48,168 bases of DNA from Chitinophagaceae bacterium (GCA_025923075.1 JAICGN010000024.1:1-48168), one strand, 5' to 3'; shown: positions 34,757 through 43,238, counted from the stretch's first letter. The notes: generated by a model not told the origin, from the sequence alone. A program made the numbers and translations.

Positions 34757-36475
34757 ATGGCAGAAGTGATCTTAATGCCCCGACTCAGCGATACTATGAC
34801 CGAAGGTGTAATCGCTGCATGGCATAAAAAAGTTGGCGACAATGTGAAAAAAGGCGATTTGCTTGCCGAGGTGGAAACTGATAAAGCGACCATGGAACTT
34901 GAAAGTTATAAGGACGGAACGCTCTTGCATATTGGTACTGAAAAAGGTGGAAAGCTGCAGGTAAATGATTTGCTCGCGATAATAGGTGCGCCGGGTGAAG
35001 ATATTTCATCACTAACAAAAGGTGGACAGGAAGGTGCAAAGGCTGAACCTCCCAAAAAGACCGAGCCAAAAAAAGAAGCAGCAGCTAAATCAACCACTGG
35101 CAATAAGCAACCTGTTTCCGCTGAAGCTTCATCGGGCAAGCAGGCAACGGGCAAAGAATCTGCAACGGCTACAGCTTCCGCAATTGATATTTCAAAAATG
35201 GAGGAAGTGGTACTAATGCCAAGGTTGAGTGATACAATGACTGAAGGGGTAATTGCTGCATGGCATAAAAATGTTGGCGATAAGGTAAAGAAGGGTGAGA
35301 TACTTGCCGAGATTGAAACTGACAAAGCCACGATGGAACTGGAGAGTTATAAGAATGGAACATTGCTATACCAGGGAGCTGGAAAGGGTGAAAAGGTAGA
35401 GGTAAATGCGCTGTTATGCATCATTGGTGAAAAAGGAAAAGTTGATGTAGAGGCAGTGGTAGCTGCAGCTAAAGGTGGAGCCAGTCAACAGTCAACGGTC
35501 GACAGTCAACAGCAAGTTGCTGAAAGTTCAAAGGCTGCTTCTCAACCAGAAACAGAAAAATCGCAGCCGGCAACTGGTACGTCAACCAACGGAAGGCTTA
35601 AAGCTTCTCCTCTTGCAAAAAAATTAGCGAAGGAAAAAGGAGTCGATCTGAAATCAGTTCATGGAAGCGGAGATGGAGGGAGGATAGTAAAAGCGGATGT
35701 TGATAGTTATTCACCTGCAAAAGCAGCTGGCACGGTGCACTCTGCCCAACAACCTTCAAAACCAGTAGCAGCATTTATACCGGTAGCCGGCGAAGAGAAA
35801 TTTACGGATACTCCAAACAGTCAAATGCGTAAGACCATTGCCCGGCGTTTGGGTGAGAGTATGTTCGGGGCTCCGCATTTTTATTTGACGATGGAGATCA
35901 ACATGGACAATGCAATAGCTGCCCGTGCACAACTGAATGAGTTCAGCCCGGTAAAAATCTCTTTCCAGGATATGATGATTAAAGCCTGTGCTATGGCATT
36001 GCGTCAGCATCCTGCAGTCAATTCATCATGGATGGGCGATTTTATAAGAACCTATCATCATATTCATATTGGCAGCGCGGTCGCTGTACCGGAAGGATTG
36101 ATAGTTCCCGTGATAAAATTTGCAGATCAAAAATCCTTTTCACAAATAGCGGCCGAGGCAAAAGAACTTTACGGGAAAGCAAAAGATAAAAAATTGCAGC
36201 CACATGAATTCAGCGGAAATACTTTTACCGTCAGTAATCTTGGTATGATGGATATCGAGGAGTTCACTGCGATCATAAATCCACCAGACAGTTGCATAGT
36301 GGCTGTTGGAAAAATAAAAGAGATCGTTGTTAAGAAAGGAGAAACCTTTGGTGTAACGAATGTTATGAAAGTTACTATGAGTTGTGATCACCGGAGCGTG
36401 GATGGTGCCGTTGGCGCTGCGTTTCTCCAAACACTGAAAAAGTACATGGAGAATCCGATCGTTATGCTGGTATAA
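34757..36475 (+). CDS. pdhC: Pyruvate dehydrogenase complex E2 (dihydrolipoamide acetyltransferase) with two lipoyl domains
   Basis: This 572-residue protein has two nearly identical lipoyl domains (about 1-80 and 150-225; lipoyl lysines Lys43 and Lys190 in ETDKATMELES), Ala/Lys/Gln-rich linkers, a peripheral subunit-binding domain (about 285-325, KASPLAKKLAKEKGVDL), and the catalytic domain (about 345-572) with the active-site DHRSVDG (His545). It passes acetyl groups to CoA in the pyruvate dehydrogenase complex. E1 and E3 genes are not in the window. The linker after the second lipoyl domain contains a heptamer repeat (35482-35509). The branched-chain E2 is an alternative, but MPRLSDTMTEG and this length favour pyruvate. 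Confidence 0.9.
   Translation: MAEVILMPRLSDTMTEGVIAAWHKKVGDNVKKGDLLAEVETDKATMELESYKDGTLLHIGTEKGGKLQVNDLLAIIGAPGEDISSLTKGGQEGAKAEPPKKTEPKKEAAAKSTTGNKQPVSAEASSGKQATGKESATATASAIDISKMEEVVLMPRLSDTMTEGVIAAWHKNVGDKVKKGEILAEIETDKATMELESYKNGTLLYQGAGKGEKVEVNALLCIIGEKGKVDVEAVVAAAKGGASQQSTVDSQQQVAESSKAASQPETEKSQPATGTSTNGRLKASPLAKKLAKEKGVDLKSVHGSGDGGRIVKADVDSYSPAKAAGTVHSAQQPSKPVAAFIPVAGEEKFTDTPNSQMRKTIARRLGESMFGAPHFYLTMEINMDNAIAARAQLNEFSPVKISFQDMMIKACAMALRQHPAVNSSWMGDFIRTYHHIHIGSAVAVPEGLIVPVIKFADQKSFSQIAAEAKELYGKAKDKKLQPHEFSGNTFTVSNLGMMDIEEFTAIINPPDSCIVAVGKIKEIVVKKGETFGVTNVMKVTMSCDHRSVDGAVGAAFLQTLKKYMENPIVMLV
35482..35509. repeat. Heptamer array inside pdhC
   Basis: Four units: CAGTCAA, CAGTCAA, CGGTCGA, CAGTCAA, read as SQQSTVDSQQ in the linker after the second lipoyl domain. 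Confidence 0.8.
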
Positions 36476-36639
36476 GACCGTCATTTTATAACTTTTTCTA
36501 TTTTTCAGGTAGTTACTCATAGCAAATCAACTAAAAACAAATACTATTTTTTTAGTAGTTCCACTTAATTTTTCTAAAAACCTCTTTGAAGGTTTAAAAA
36601 AGAAAGGACGATTTGTAATTTCATGACGCAGCAATCCCT

Positions 36640-36849
36640 ATGAAGTATTTTAATAAGGTGTTCGACATCTTTCTTTATGAAGGAATCTTTATTTTTTTAT
36701 TCAGTTTGCTTCTCCTGCTACTGAATGATCAATATACGAAGCTGTTTTTTTCTATTTCTATTACTTCTGTTATTATCGCTATTGTACTGGGGATCATCGG
36801 ATATCTTTTTGGTTTATTCCAAAACGAAGACCTCTACGAGGAAAGCTAG
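36640..36849 (+). CDS. Small two-helix membrane protein
   Basis: This is a 69-residue protein with a short amphipathic start, two hydrophobic segments (about 13-30 and 37-59) and an acidic tail (QNEDLYEES). I do not recognise a family. The codon use, the ATG start and the clear membrane topology support a real gene. It lies alone between pdhC (164 bp before) and the GbsR-type regulator (89 bp after). No function is proposed. Confidence 0.55.
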   Translation: MKYFNKVFDIFLYEGIFIFLFSLLLLLLNDQYTKLFFSISITSVIIAIVLGIIGYLFGLFQNEDLYEES

Positions 36850-36902
36850 GAGTCAACAACCGTTCAAGATCTTCCGCTTACCAAAATAAACTTTCAATAT
36901 TT

Positions 36903-36934
36903 TTTGAAAATTCGAAATACATGCTCTAGCTTTG
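36903..36934 (+). promoter_or_regulatory. Bacteroidota promoter ending 4 bp before the GbsR-type gene start
   Basis: TTTG at 36903-36906, a spacer of 20 bases, then TAGCTTTG at 36927-36934 fit the Bacteroidota consensus (TTTG, 19-21 bases, TAnnTTTG) completely. Transcription should begin 5-7 bases after the second element, at about 36939-36941, which is the ATG itself. The mRNA would be leaderless or nearly so. Confidence 0.65.
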
Positions 36935-36938
36935 GATC

Positions 36939-37445
36939 ATGAAATTACCTGAAGCCAAACAACAATTTATCAGCAGCTGGGGAGCATTTGGAACACATTG
37001 GGGCATCAACAGAACTATGGCGCAAATCCACGCCCTTTTACTTGTCAGCCCGGATGCGCTGACGCAGGATGATATAATGGAAGAGCTTAACATTAGCCGT
37101 GGAAATACAAATATGAATATCCGGGAACTAATCAATTGGGGATTGGTTGAAAGGGTGATCTTAACGGGTGAAAGAAAGGAGTACTTTACGGCCGAAAAAG
37201 ATATTTGGAAAGTGGTAAAACAAATTGTGAAGGAACGAAAAAAAAGGGAATTGGAGCCAATGATGCAGTTGCTCGATAAGCTTGAAGATGTGGAAGGAGA
37301 CAAAAAGGACAAAAAAGTAAAAACATTTGTCGATACCGTAAGCAGTATAAAGCGGCTTGGCTTACAGGCTGACAAAACCCTTGATGTCATGATAAAAGCC
37401 GAAGAAAATTGGTTTGTGAACAGCCTGATGAAGATCTTTAAATAG
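36939..37445 (+). CDS. GbsR/MarR-family transcriptional regulator
   Basis: This is a 168-residue winged-helix regulator. The start (AKQQFISSWGAFGTHWGINRTMAQIHALLL) is typical of the GbsR group, with the recognition helix in LNISRGNTNMNIRELINWGL and the wing in RVILTGERKEYF. The C-terminal half is helical and likely forms the dimer. It heads a plus-strand group with a small membrane protein, a DCC-family protein and an epimerase, and may control it. Its promoter implies a leaderless transcript. The ligand is unknown; GbsR of Bacillus responds to choline, which need not apply here. Confidence 0.85.
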   Translation: MKLPEAKQQFISSWGAFGTHWGINRTMAQIHALLLVSPDALTQDDIMEELNISRGNTNMNIRELINWGLVERVILTGERKEYFTAEKDIWKVVKQIVKERKKRELEPMMQLLDKLEDVEGDKKDKKVKTFVDTVSSIKRLGLQADKTLDVMIKAEENWFVNSLMKIFK

Positions 37446-37531
37446 GTAAAGCTGGAAATCAGCAAACCGGGAGACCGGTTTTTATTTGAGCATTAACTTT
37501 CATTATTTTCTGAAACTTTAAAAAACTCAAT

Positions 37532-37936
37532 ATGTTGCGCATCAGGAAAATAGATTGTTATGGCCAGTTAATATTAATAAGCGGCATGTTATTATCAATC
37601 CCCTTTTTATACTTCGTTGGGATCGCGATAGGATTGACCTTATTAGGATGCTGGCAGTTAATTAGTGCCGTGCTTAACACAGCCGGTTTTATTCATGCTG
37701 GTTATAAAAAACCGATTGCCCTTTATTGGATATTTTGTAGTGCCGACCTTGGATCAATTCTATTCCTTTGGCAATTTGAAAGCAATCTCAGTGCGGATTT
37801 CATCATGGGGCTTGGTTGGATAACCATCGGAGCTGCTGTATTTATTGCCGGCTATTACCTGAGAATTTATTACAGACTTATAAATCTCATGTTTTTAAGG
37901 AATGAATTAGATGGATTAACCAAATCAAAACACTGA
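37532..37936 (+). CDS. Four-helix membrane protein upstream of the DCC gene
   Basis: This is a 134-residue polytopic protein with about four hydrophobic segments (roughly 10-32, 33-54, 62-80 and 88-110) and a charged C-terminal tail. I do not recognise a named family. Its stop is 2 bp before the start of the DCC-family gene, so the two are co-transcribed and probably act together at the membrane. It follows the GbsR-type regulator by 86 bp. Confidence 0.7.
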   Translation: MLRIRKIDCYGQLILISGMLLSIPFLYFVGIAIGLTLLGCWQLISAVLNTAGFIHAGYKKPIALYWIFCSADLGSILFLWQFESNLSADFIMGLGWITIGAAVFIAGYYLRIYYRLINLMFLRNELDGLTKSKH

Positions 37937-37938
37937 TC

Positions 37939-38760
37939 ATGGAAAACAAGATCCTCATCTACGACGATAATTGTCCGCTGTGTACATGGTATTCGGGTCT
38001 ATTTGTAAAATACGGTTTTTTGAACCCTGATGGACGGCAGCCATTTTCCACATTGGATACCCACTTGCTTTCAAAAATTGACTTCGATAAAAGCAGGAAT
38101 GAAATACCCTTAGTCGATACGACAACCAACAAAGTGCTCTATGGCATAGACGCCTTACTCGAAATACTTGCTCAAAAAATTCCTTTAATAAAAGCCACCG
38201 GTAATCTTGCCCCATTAAACTGGGTTTTAAAAAAGATTTATAAACTGGTCTCTTTTAACAGAAAAGTGATTGTTGCAAATAAATGCGGACCAGGCAATAT
38301 TGACTGCTCACCAGATACTAACTATGTATACCGGTTCATTTTCATGGCAGTTTGCCTGTCTTTCAATACAGCCATGCTCTATCCCCTCCACACTGCCTTA
38401 TTCAGCAAGTTATCGTTCTATCATCTTAATTTTTATCAACTGCAGGCAGCACATTTTGGTTTTGTAATTATAAATTGTAGCCTCGCTTTTAGTTTTTCAA
38501 AACCAAAAGGCTACGAATATCTTGGACAAGTAAACATGCTTGCATTATCTGTCATCCTACTGCTCACACCTTTATTGCTGATCCATTGCTTCTTTTTTGC
38601 TGAATGGCTTTCAACAGCATGGCTTGTTATTGTATCTGCGATTATATTCAAAGAATATGTAAGACGAATGGAATTTGCAGGAGTGCTGTCAAATAATAAA
38701 TGGATAGTCAGTTTGAATTTACTTAGTCTTACAGGTTTTATATTGTTCCTGTTTCGCTAA
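37939..38760 (+). CDS. DCC-family (DUF393) thiol protein with C-terminal membrane domain
   Basis: This is a 273-residue protein. The N-terminal part (about 1-115) is a thioredoxin-like DCC domain with the signature DDNCPLCTWY (CxxC at Cys14 and Cys17) and YGIDALLEIL. The C-terminal half (about 125-273) has four or five hydrophobic segments. DCC proteins are predicted thiol-disulfide oxidoreductases; fusion to a membrane part suggests a redox role at the inner membrane. It is sandwiched between a four-helix membrane protein (2 bp) and a TIGR01777 epimerase (10 bp). Confidence 0.82.
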   Translation: MENKILIYDDNCPLCTWYSGLFVKYGFLNPDGRQPFSTLDTHLLSKIDFDKSRNEIPLVDTTTNKVLYGIDALLEILAQKIPLIKATGNLAPLNWVLKKIYKLVSFNRKVIVANKCGPGNIDCSPDTNYVYRFIFMAVCLSFNTAMLYPLHTALFSKLSFYHLNFYQLQAAHFGFVIINCSLAFSFSKPKGYEYLGQVNMLALSVILLLTPLLLIHCFFFAEWLSTAWLVIVSAIIFKEYVRRMEFAGVLSNNKWIVSLNLLSLTGFILFLFR

Positions 38761-38770
38761 AATCAGTAAA

Positions 38771-39754
38771 ATGAAAAATAAAAAGATCATACTTGCCGGT
38801 GGCACTGGCTTTATCGGCCAGGGACTGACCAAATACTTTGGAAAAGAAAATAAAATAGTTATTCTGACCAGGCATGTAAAAAATGAAAAAACAAACCGAA
38901 ATGATTACAATTCTTTATCTGAAGAAGATTTGAAAAATGTTCGCTATGTGAAATGGGATGGGAAAACTCCAGGAGAATGGCTAGCTGAATTGAATGGAGC
39001 CGATCTTGTTGTCAATCTTGCCGGCAAATCCGTTAACTGCCGCTATAATGAAAAAAATAAAAAGGAGATTTTTGATAGTCGTACTGACGCGGTAAAAGCA
39101 CTTGGTGACGGTATCAATGAATGCAGCAAGCCCCCCTTACTTTGGATCAACGCCTCGTCTGCAACTATTTACCGACATGCAATGGATAAGCCGCAGGATG
39201 AATATACCGGTGAATACCATAATGATTTTTCGGTGCAGGTTTGCAAGCGGTGGGAAAGAATTTTTTATGATCAACGGACGCCTCAAACAAGAAAAGTTGC
39301 ATTGAGAATGGCTATCACGCTTGGGCCCGGCGGCATTCTAATACCTTATTTCAATTTATTAAAATTTGGATTAGGAGGTAAACAGGCAAGTGGCAAACAA
39401 ATGTTTAGCTGGGTACATATCGAAGATACTTGCCGTATGATTCAATGGATTTTTCAGGATAAAGATTTACAAGGAACCTATAATTGCAGCTCTCCAAACC
39501 CGGTAACAAATGGGGAGTTTATGAAAATCTTCAGAAGAGTCACGGGGTATGCGATGGGCCTGCCTGCATATAAATGGATGCTCCAAATTGGCGCACCACT
39601 CATGGGTACCGAACTTGAACTGATTTTAAAAAGTCGTTGGGTCCTGCCCACGAAAGTTCTTGAAACAGGATTCCGGTTCAAACATTCTTTATTGGAAAAT
39701 GCATTATCAGATATTATACACCAAGTGCCTCGCAAACAATATCATCTTTTCTGA
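38771..39754 (+). CDS. TIGR01777-family NAD-dependent epimerase/dehydratase
   Basis: This is a 327-residue extended SDR protein of the YfcH/SDR39U1 type: GGTGFIGQGL cofactor loop (10-19), VVNLAGKSVNCRY, SSATIYRH and the FSWVHIEDTCRMIQW motif, which is specific to this family. The C-terminal DUF1731-like region (LGAPLMGTELELILKSRWVLP type) is present. The substrate is not known for the family. It is closely spaced after the DCC-family gene and 10 bp before the CoA-binding protein gene, which supports one operon. Confidence 0.9.
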   Translation: MKNKKIILAGGTGFIGQGLTKYFGKENKIVILTRHVKNEKTNRNDYNSLSEEDLKNVRYVKWDGKTPGEWLAELNGADLVVNLAGKSVNCRYNEKNKKEIFDSRTDAVKALGDGINECSKPPLLWINASSATIYRHAMDKPQDEYTGEYHNDFSVQVCKRWERIFYDQRTPQTRKVALRMAITLGPGGILIPYFNLLKFGLGGKQASGKQMFSWVHIEDTCRMIQWIFQDKDLQGTYNCSSPNPVTNGEFMKIFRRVTGYAMGLPAYKWMLQIGAPLMGTELELILKSRWVLPTKVLETGFRFKHSLLENALSDIIHQVPRKQYHLF

Positions 39755-39764
39755 TCTTTGTATA

Positions 39765-40133
39765 ATGAATGAAAACAAAAAAACGCTTGTATTAGGTGCC
39801 TCGGATAATCCTTCGCGCTACAGCTACCTTGCTTTACATCGGTTAAGAAATCGTGGACATACTGTTGTGGCGATCGGAAAAAAACCTGGAATGGTAGGTG
39901 ATGTACCAATTGAAAAAGAGAAAAAGGAATGGGAGGATGTTAATACGGTTACACTTTACCTGAATCCTACACACCAAAAACAATATTATGATTATATAGT
40001 TTCATTAAAACCAAAACGCATCATATTTAATCCTGGCGCTGAAAATGATGAACTGGCTGCTATCGCAAAAAAAAATGGGATATTACCAATGGAAGCATGC
40101 ACCTTGGTTTTGTTAAGCACAAACCAATATTGA
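39765..40133 (+). CDS. CoA-binding domain protein (YccU-like)
   Basis: This is a 122-residue single-domain Rossmann protein. It shows KTLVLGASDNPSRYSYLALHRL, GHTVVAIGKKPG and IIFNPGAENDELAAIAKKNG, which fit the CoA_binding_2 family. The frame is open 35 codons upstream inside the epimerase gene, but the family begins at MNENKKTLVLGAS, so the ATG at 39765 is used. The function is unknown beyond likely CoA or nucleotide binding. Confidence 0.85.
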   Translation: MNENKKTLVLGASDNPSRYSYLALHRLRNRGHTVVAIGKKPGMVGDVPIEKEKKEWEDVNTVTLYLNPTHQKQYYDYIVSLKPKRIIFNPGAENDELAAIAKKNGILPMEACTLVLLSTNQY

Positions 40134-40340
40134 CTATTGATTGGAAGGAAGTTGTACTACTGTGATAGCGTAATGTTACTTATTAAAAAAACATTCCATT
40201 TCATTTAGCAAATAGAAAATAAAATTTACCTCATCCCGTTTAAATTACGGTCACCGTAAGTTGATTCCGAACCCTCCCTGAAAAACTTCAACAGCAAGCT
40301 GTTGTGTTTCGATATCCTATTTGAACAAAAATTGTATCCA
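40134..40340. other. Spacer before the small exported protein gene
   Basis: These 207 bp hold no gene that can be supported. Apart from an AGCAAGCT-type short palindrome (about 40291-40302) I see no repeat of the families found elsewhere in the window. The promoter of the small exported protein and the protease should be here, but no consensus match is visible. Confidence 0.4.
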
Positions 40341-40802
40341 ATGAAAAACCCTGTAAAAGGCATCATCTGCCTGTCCGTAATCTTTGTTTGCTTAAAAACC
40401 GCTGCGCAAACACCTCCTGTACGCGAACCGGATATGAACCGGCCCTCTTTATTTCAAAATTTACCTGAAAAAATATCTTGCCGCATCAGTGATCTTTCGG
40501 CCTTACTGGAATCAGAAACCGGCCGCACAGTATCATTCACCTTTTCAGAGAATTCCAGTTTTCAAGGAGTCGTTAGCTCTGTTGCTTCAAAATTTGATAA
40601 CAGCTTACAAAGTATTGTTGTAAGGTCAACAAATTTTCCAGGCGCAGCCTTGTCATTCTCCCGGATCACGAAACAAGACGGCAGCATTGCATATGCGGGC
40701 CGCATTATCAGCTTCCAACATGGCGATGCTTATGAAATAAGCCAGGAAAACGGTCAATATTTCTTTGTAAAAAAAGGGTTCTATGATCTTGTCAATGAAT
40801 AA
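40341..40802 (+). CDS. Small exported protein next to the T9SS metalloprotease
   Basis: This is a 153-residue protein with a signal peptide (about 1-22, ending TAAQ). The mature part is polar with alternating beta-like and helical stretches (LSALLESETGRTVSFTF; FSRITKQDGSIAYAGRII). I do not recognise a family. The ATG at 40341 begins directly before the signal peptide; the frame opens 13 codons earlier without meaning. It lies 56 bp before a secreted metzincin protease on the same strand. An inhibitor, chaperone or substrate relation is possible but is only inferred from position. Confidence 0.65.
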   Translation: MKNPVKGIICLSVIFVCLKTAAQTPPVREPDMNRPSLFQNLPEKISCRISDLSALLESETGRTVSFTFSENSSFQGVVSSVASKFDNSLQSIVVRSTNFPGAALSFSRITKQDGSIAYAGRIISFQHGDAYEISQENGQYFFVKKGFYDLVNE

Positions 40803-40858
40803 AGCTCTTAAAGCGTTTATACAATTATGCCTATGCTCTCATCCATAAAATCCGTGCT

Positions 40859-42463
40859 ATGAAAAATCTGTACAAATCCGTACTGATCGTGCTTGCTCTG
40901 TTTGGTACTTTTATCGCAAACTCACAGGCTAATAACCTTAACAGCTATCCCACCGCCCCTGCCGTTGTCTATCTTGACTTTGATGGTCATACTGTATCTG
41001 GCACTATGTGGAATACCAATGGCGCATTCACCTGTAGTCCCTCAGGCTTGAATGATGCCGGAATTACTGAAGTATTTAATCGGGTAGCTGAAGATTTTCG
41101 GCCCTTTAATATTAATGTGACGACCTCCGAAACGAAATATAATAGTGCTCCTTATAATAGAAGAATCCGTGTGTTAATAACTACCACACATCAATGGTAT
41201 AGCACATCTGCAGGCGGTGTTGCATACATTAATTCATTTACCTGGGGAGATAATACTCCTTGTTTTGTCTTTTCTGCCCTGCATAATTTTAACGTAAAAA
41301 ATATTGCCGAAGCCGCATCCCATGAAGCAGGACATACATTTGGATTAAGACATCAGAGCTCTTACAATTCCTCTTGTGTAAAAACATCTGATTACAACTG
41401 GGGACAGGGAACAGGTGAGATTGGTTGGGCGCCAATCATGGGTGCCGCTTATGATCAAAACATGAGTTTGTGGAATAGCGGGCCTAATTCACTTGGCTGC
41501 AATATTATTCAATCGGATTTAAGTGTAATCACAAACTCAACGAATGGCTTTGGTTATCGTGCCGATGACCACACCGATGCGTACGCAACCGCAACTACTC
41601 CGGCTTTTGACGCAAATGGTCAGTTTGTAATTAGTGGCGTTGTAGAAAGAACCGACGACAAAGACCTGTTCAAATTTATTATGCCTGCCTTTGGAAGACT
41701 TCAGTTGAATGCAATACCATATAATGTAGGAACCGGTAATTCAGGTTCTGACCTTGACCTGCAAGTTGAATTTTTAGATGGCAGTTATGCCTCTATCGGC
41801 ACATATAATCCGGGGAACCTCCTGAGTTCGCTGGTTGACACCTTTATTAATGCTGGCACATACTATATGAGAATAGACGGCAAAGGAAATATTTATGCTC
41901 CGGAATATGGAAGCCTCGGTTCCTACTCGATCCAGGCAACTTTTACCGATGGCTATATCTTACCAGTCCGCCGTCTTGAACTTAGCGGACGACTTGATGG
42001 TGAAATCCATATGCTCAGCTGGCTGATTGATGCAGATGAGGCAGTACTTAAACAAGTAATTGAAGTATCAAATAACGGTATCGATTTTACACCACTTGAT
42101 CAACCGAATAATGCATTGCGTACTTATAGCTACCATCCTCTTAATAACCGCCCTTTACTCTATCGCATGCATGTTACGTTTGACAATTTGAAAGAGCGTT
42201 ATTCAAATACAATTGCAATTCGTCCTGGAAAATCTGTAAAGCCCCTATTAGTGGGTAACATCATTGGCGGTTCTAACCTCACAGTTAGCAGCCCTGGAAA
42301 CTATCATTACCAGATCATTGATCAAAGCGGAAGGATGTTATCACAAGGAACGATTGAAAAAGGATATACCAGCATTAATGCAGGAAATATGGCAACAGGC
42401 GTTTATATCATTCGATTTGACGATAGTAATGAGCACTGGAGTGAAAAATTCATTAAAAGGTAA
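40859..42463 (+). CDS. Secreted zinc metalloprotease (metzincin) with T9SS C-terminal sorting domain
   Basis: This is a 534-residue protein: signal peptide (1-21), metzincin catalytic domain (about 30-235), a PPC-like beta domain (about 245-365), a further beta region and a type A T9SS sorting domain (about 460-534). The zinc motif HEAGHTFGLRH has His155, Glu156, His159 and His165, with the Met-turn in IMGAAYD. The C-terminal domain shows YHYQIIDQSGRML, GVYIIRF and the final KFIKR expected for T9SS cargo. It should cross the outer membrane through the T9SS, of which PorT is encoded at 45008. A terminator follows at 42504. Confidence 0.9.
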   Translation: MKNLYKSVLIVLALFGTFIANSQANNLNSYPTAPAVVYLDFDGHTVSGTMWNTNGAFTCSPSGLNDAGITEVFNRVAEDFRPFNINVTTSETKYNSAPYNRRIRVLITTTHQWYSTSAGGVAYINSFTWGDNTPCFVFSALHNFNVKNIAEAASHEAGHTFGLRHQSSYNSSCVKTSDYNWGQGTGEIGWAPIMGAAYDQNMSLWNSGPNSLGCNIIQSDLSVITNSTNGFGYRADDHTDAYATATTPAFDANGQFVISGVVERTDDKDLFKFIMPAFGRLQLNAIPYNVGTGNSGSDLDLQVEFLDGSYASIGTYNPGNLLSSLVDTFINAGTYYMRIDGKGNIYAPEYGSLGSYSIQATFTDGYILPVRRLELSGRLDGEIHMLSWLIDADEAVLKQVIEVSNNGIDFTPLDQPNNALRTYSYHPLNNRPLLYRMHVTFDNLKERYSNTIAIRPGKSVKPLLVGNIIGGSNLTVSSPGNYHYQIIDQSGRMLSQGTIEKGYTSINAGNMATGVYIIRFDDSNEHWSEKFIKR

Positions 42464-42503
42464 CCCATTCGCAAAACAATAATCCGTACCCTTTTGGGAT
42501 GTC

Positions 42504-42538
42504 GAGGTTTTTCTATAATTTAGAAAAACCTCTTTTTA
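42504..42538 (+). terminator. Intrinsic terminator between the protease and the YkuK-like gene
   Basis: A perfect 12-pair stem (GAGGTTTTTCTA at 42504-42515 against TAGAAAAACCTC at 42521-42532) with a five-base loop is followed by TTTTT. It lies about 40 bp after the protease stop. The T run ends 4 bases before the ATG of the next gene, so the hairpin occupies that gene's whole upstream region. Confidence 0.85.
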
Positions 42539-42539
42539 T

Positions 42540-43013
42540 ATGCGTTGGAGAAAATTCAATGGCGAAGCAATTGAGATCCCTATCCATGAAGCCGTGGAAA
42601 ATGCCATCAGGCGGGAAACCGCAAATGGCTATCGTCTTAAGGTGTGCATCGGTACGGATTCCCAGGTAAAAGGTCGGGAAACTGAATTTGCCACGGTAAT
42701 TGTATTTCTAAGAGAAGGACACGGCGGATTTATGTTTATTCACAATGAAAAAACAAGACAACAATTCTCCATCAAAGAAAGAATGCTACTCGAAGTTGCT
42801 AAAAGTATTGAGATCGCTTATGAGCTTTGCAACTTGTTTACCGTGTATGATGTAGACATGGAAGTCCATGCTGATATCAATACCAATCCTCACTTCAAAA
42901 GTAATGATGCACTTAAAGAAGCTATGGGGTATATACTTGGAATGGGCTTTGCATTTAAAGCCAAACCTGAGGCTTTTGCAAGCAGTAGTTGTGCAAATAA
43001 AGTTGTAAACTGA
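42540..43013 (+). CDS. YkuK-like (DUF458) ribonuclease H-fold protein
   Basis: This is a 157-residue protein. The RNase H-like pattern is visible in CIGTDSQVKGRETEFATVIVFL (first acidic residue on strand 1), EVHADINTNPHFKSNDALKEAMGYILGMGF and the C-terminal AFASSSCANKVVN. This order is that of the YkuK/DUF458 family, which is predicted to be nuclease-like but is not characterised. The ATG at 42540 lies directly after a strong terminator hairpin, with no room for a normal leader. Confidence 0.85.
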   Translation: MRWRKFNGEAIEIPIHEAVENAIRRETANGYRLKVCIGTDSQVKGRETEFATVIVFLREGHGGFMFIHNEKTRQQFSIKERMLLEVAKSIEIAYELCNLFTVYDVDMEVHADINTNPHFKSNDALKEAMGYILGMGFAFKAKPEAFASSSCANKVVN

Positions 43014-43034
43014 TCAGTTACAACGACCTCAATC

Positions 43035-43238
43035 TTACTTTACGGAAACATTGTCGGTCTGTGTTGGAGTAATGTTTATTGATAAGGTTGGGAGGGACTT
43101 ATCAGGCGATACAGATTGTGAGGAAACATTGTAGTTCGAACTTCTTTTCTTGGAATCTTCATGGGCGAACGAGAAAGCAATGATCACCATCACAAATAAT
43201 AGGGCAGCAACGTTTTTTTCAGATAAGAGGTTCCTCAT
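43035..43238 (-). CDS. Small protein with N-terminal membrane segment
   Basis: This is a 67-residue protein with one hydrophobic segment (about 9-25, which could be a signal peptide or anchor) followed by a polar Ser/Thr/Pro-rich tail. I do not recognise a family. It is minus strand, downstream of engB and convergent with the YkuK-like gene. Upstream, in gene orientation, GTTATCTTGCACC occurs, and nearly the same sequence precedes engB; it resembles a TAnnTTTGC -7 element. This supports expression, but the gene remains uncertain. Confidence 0.45.
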   Translation of the reverse strand: MRNLLSEKNVAALLFVMVIIAFSFAHEDSKKRSSNYNVSSQSVSPDKSLPTLSINITPTQTDNVSVK

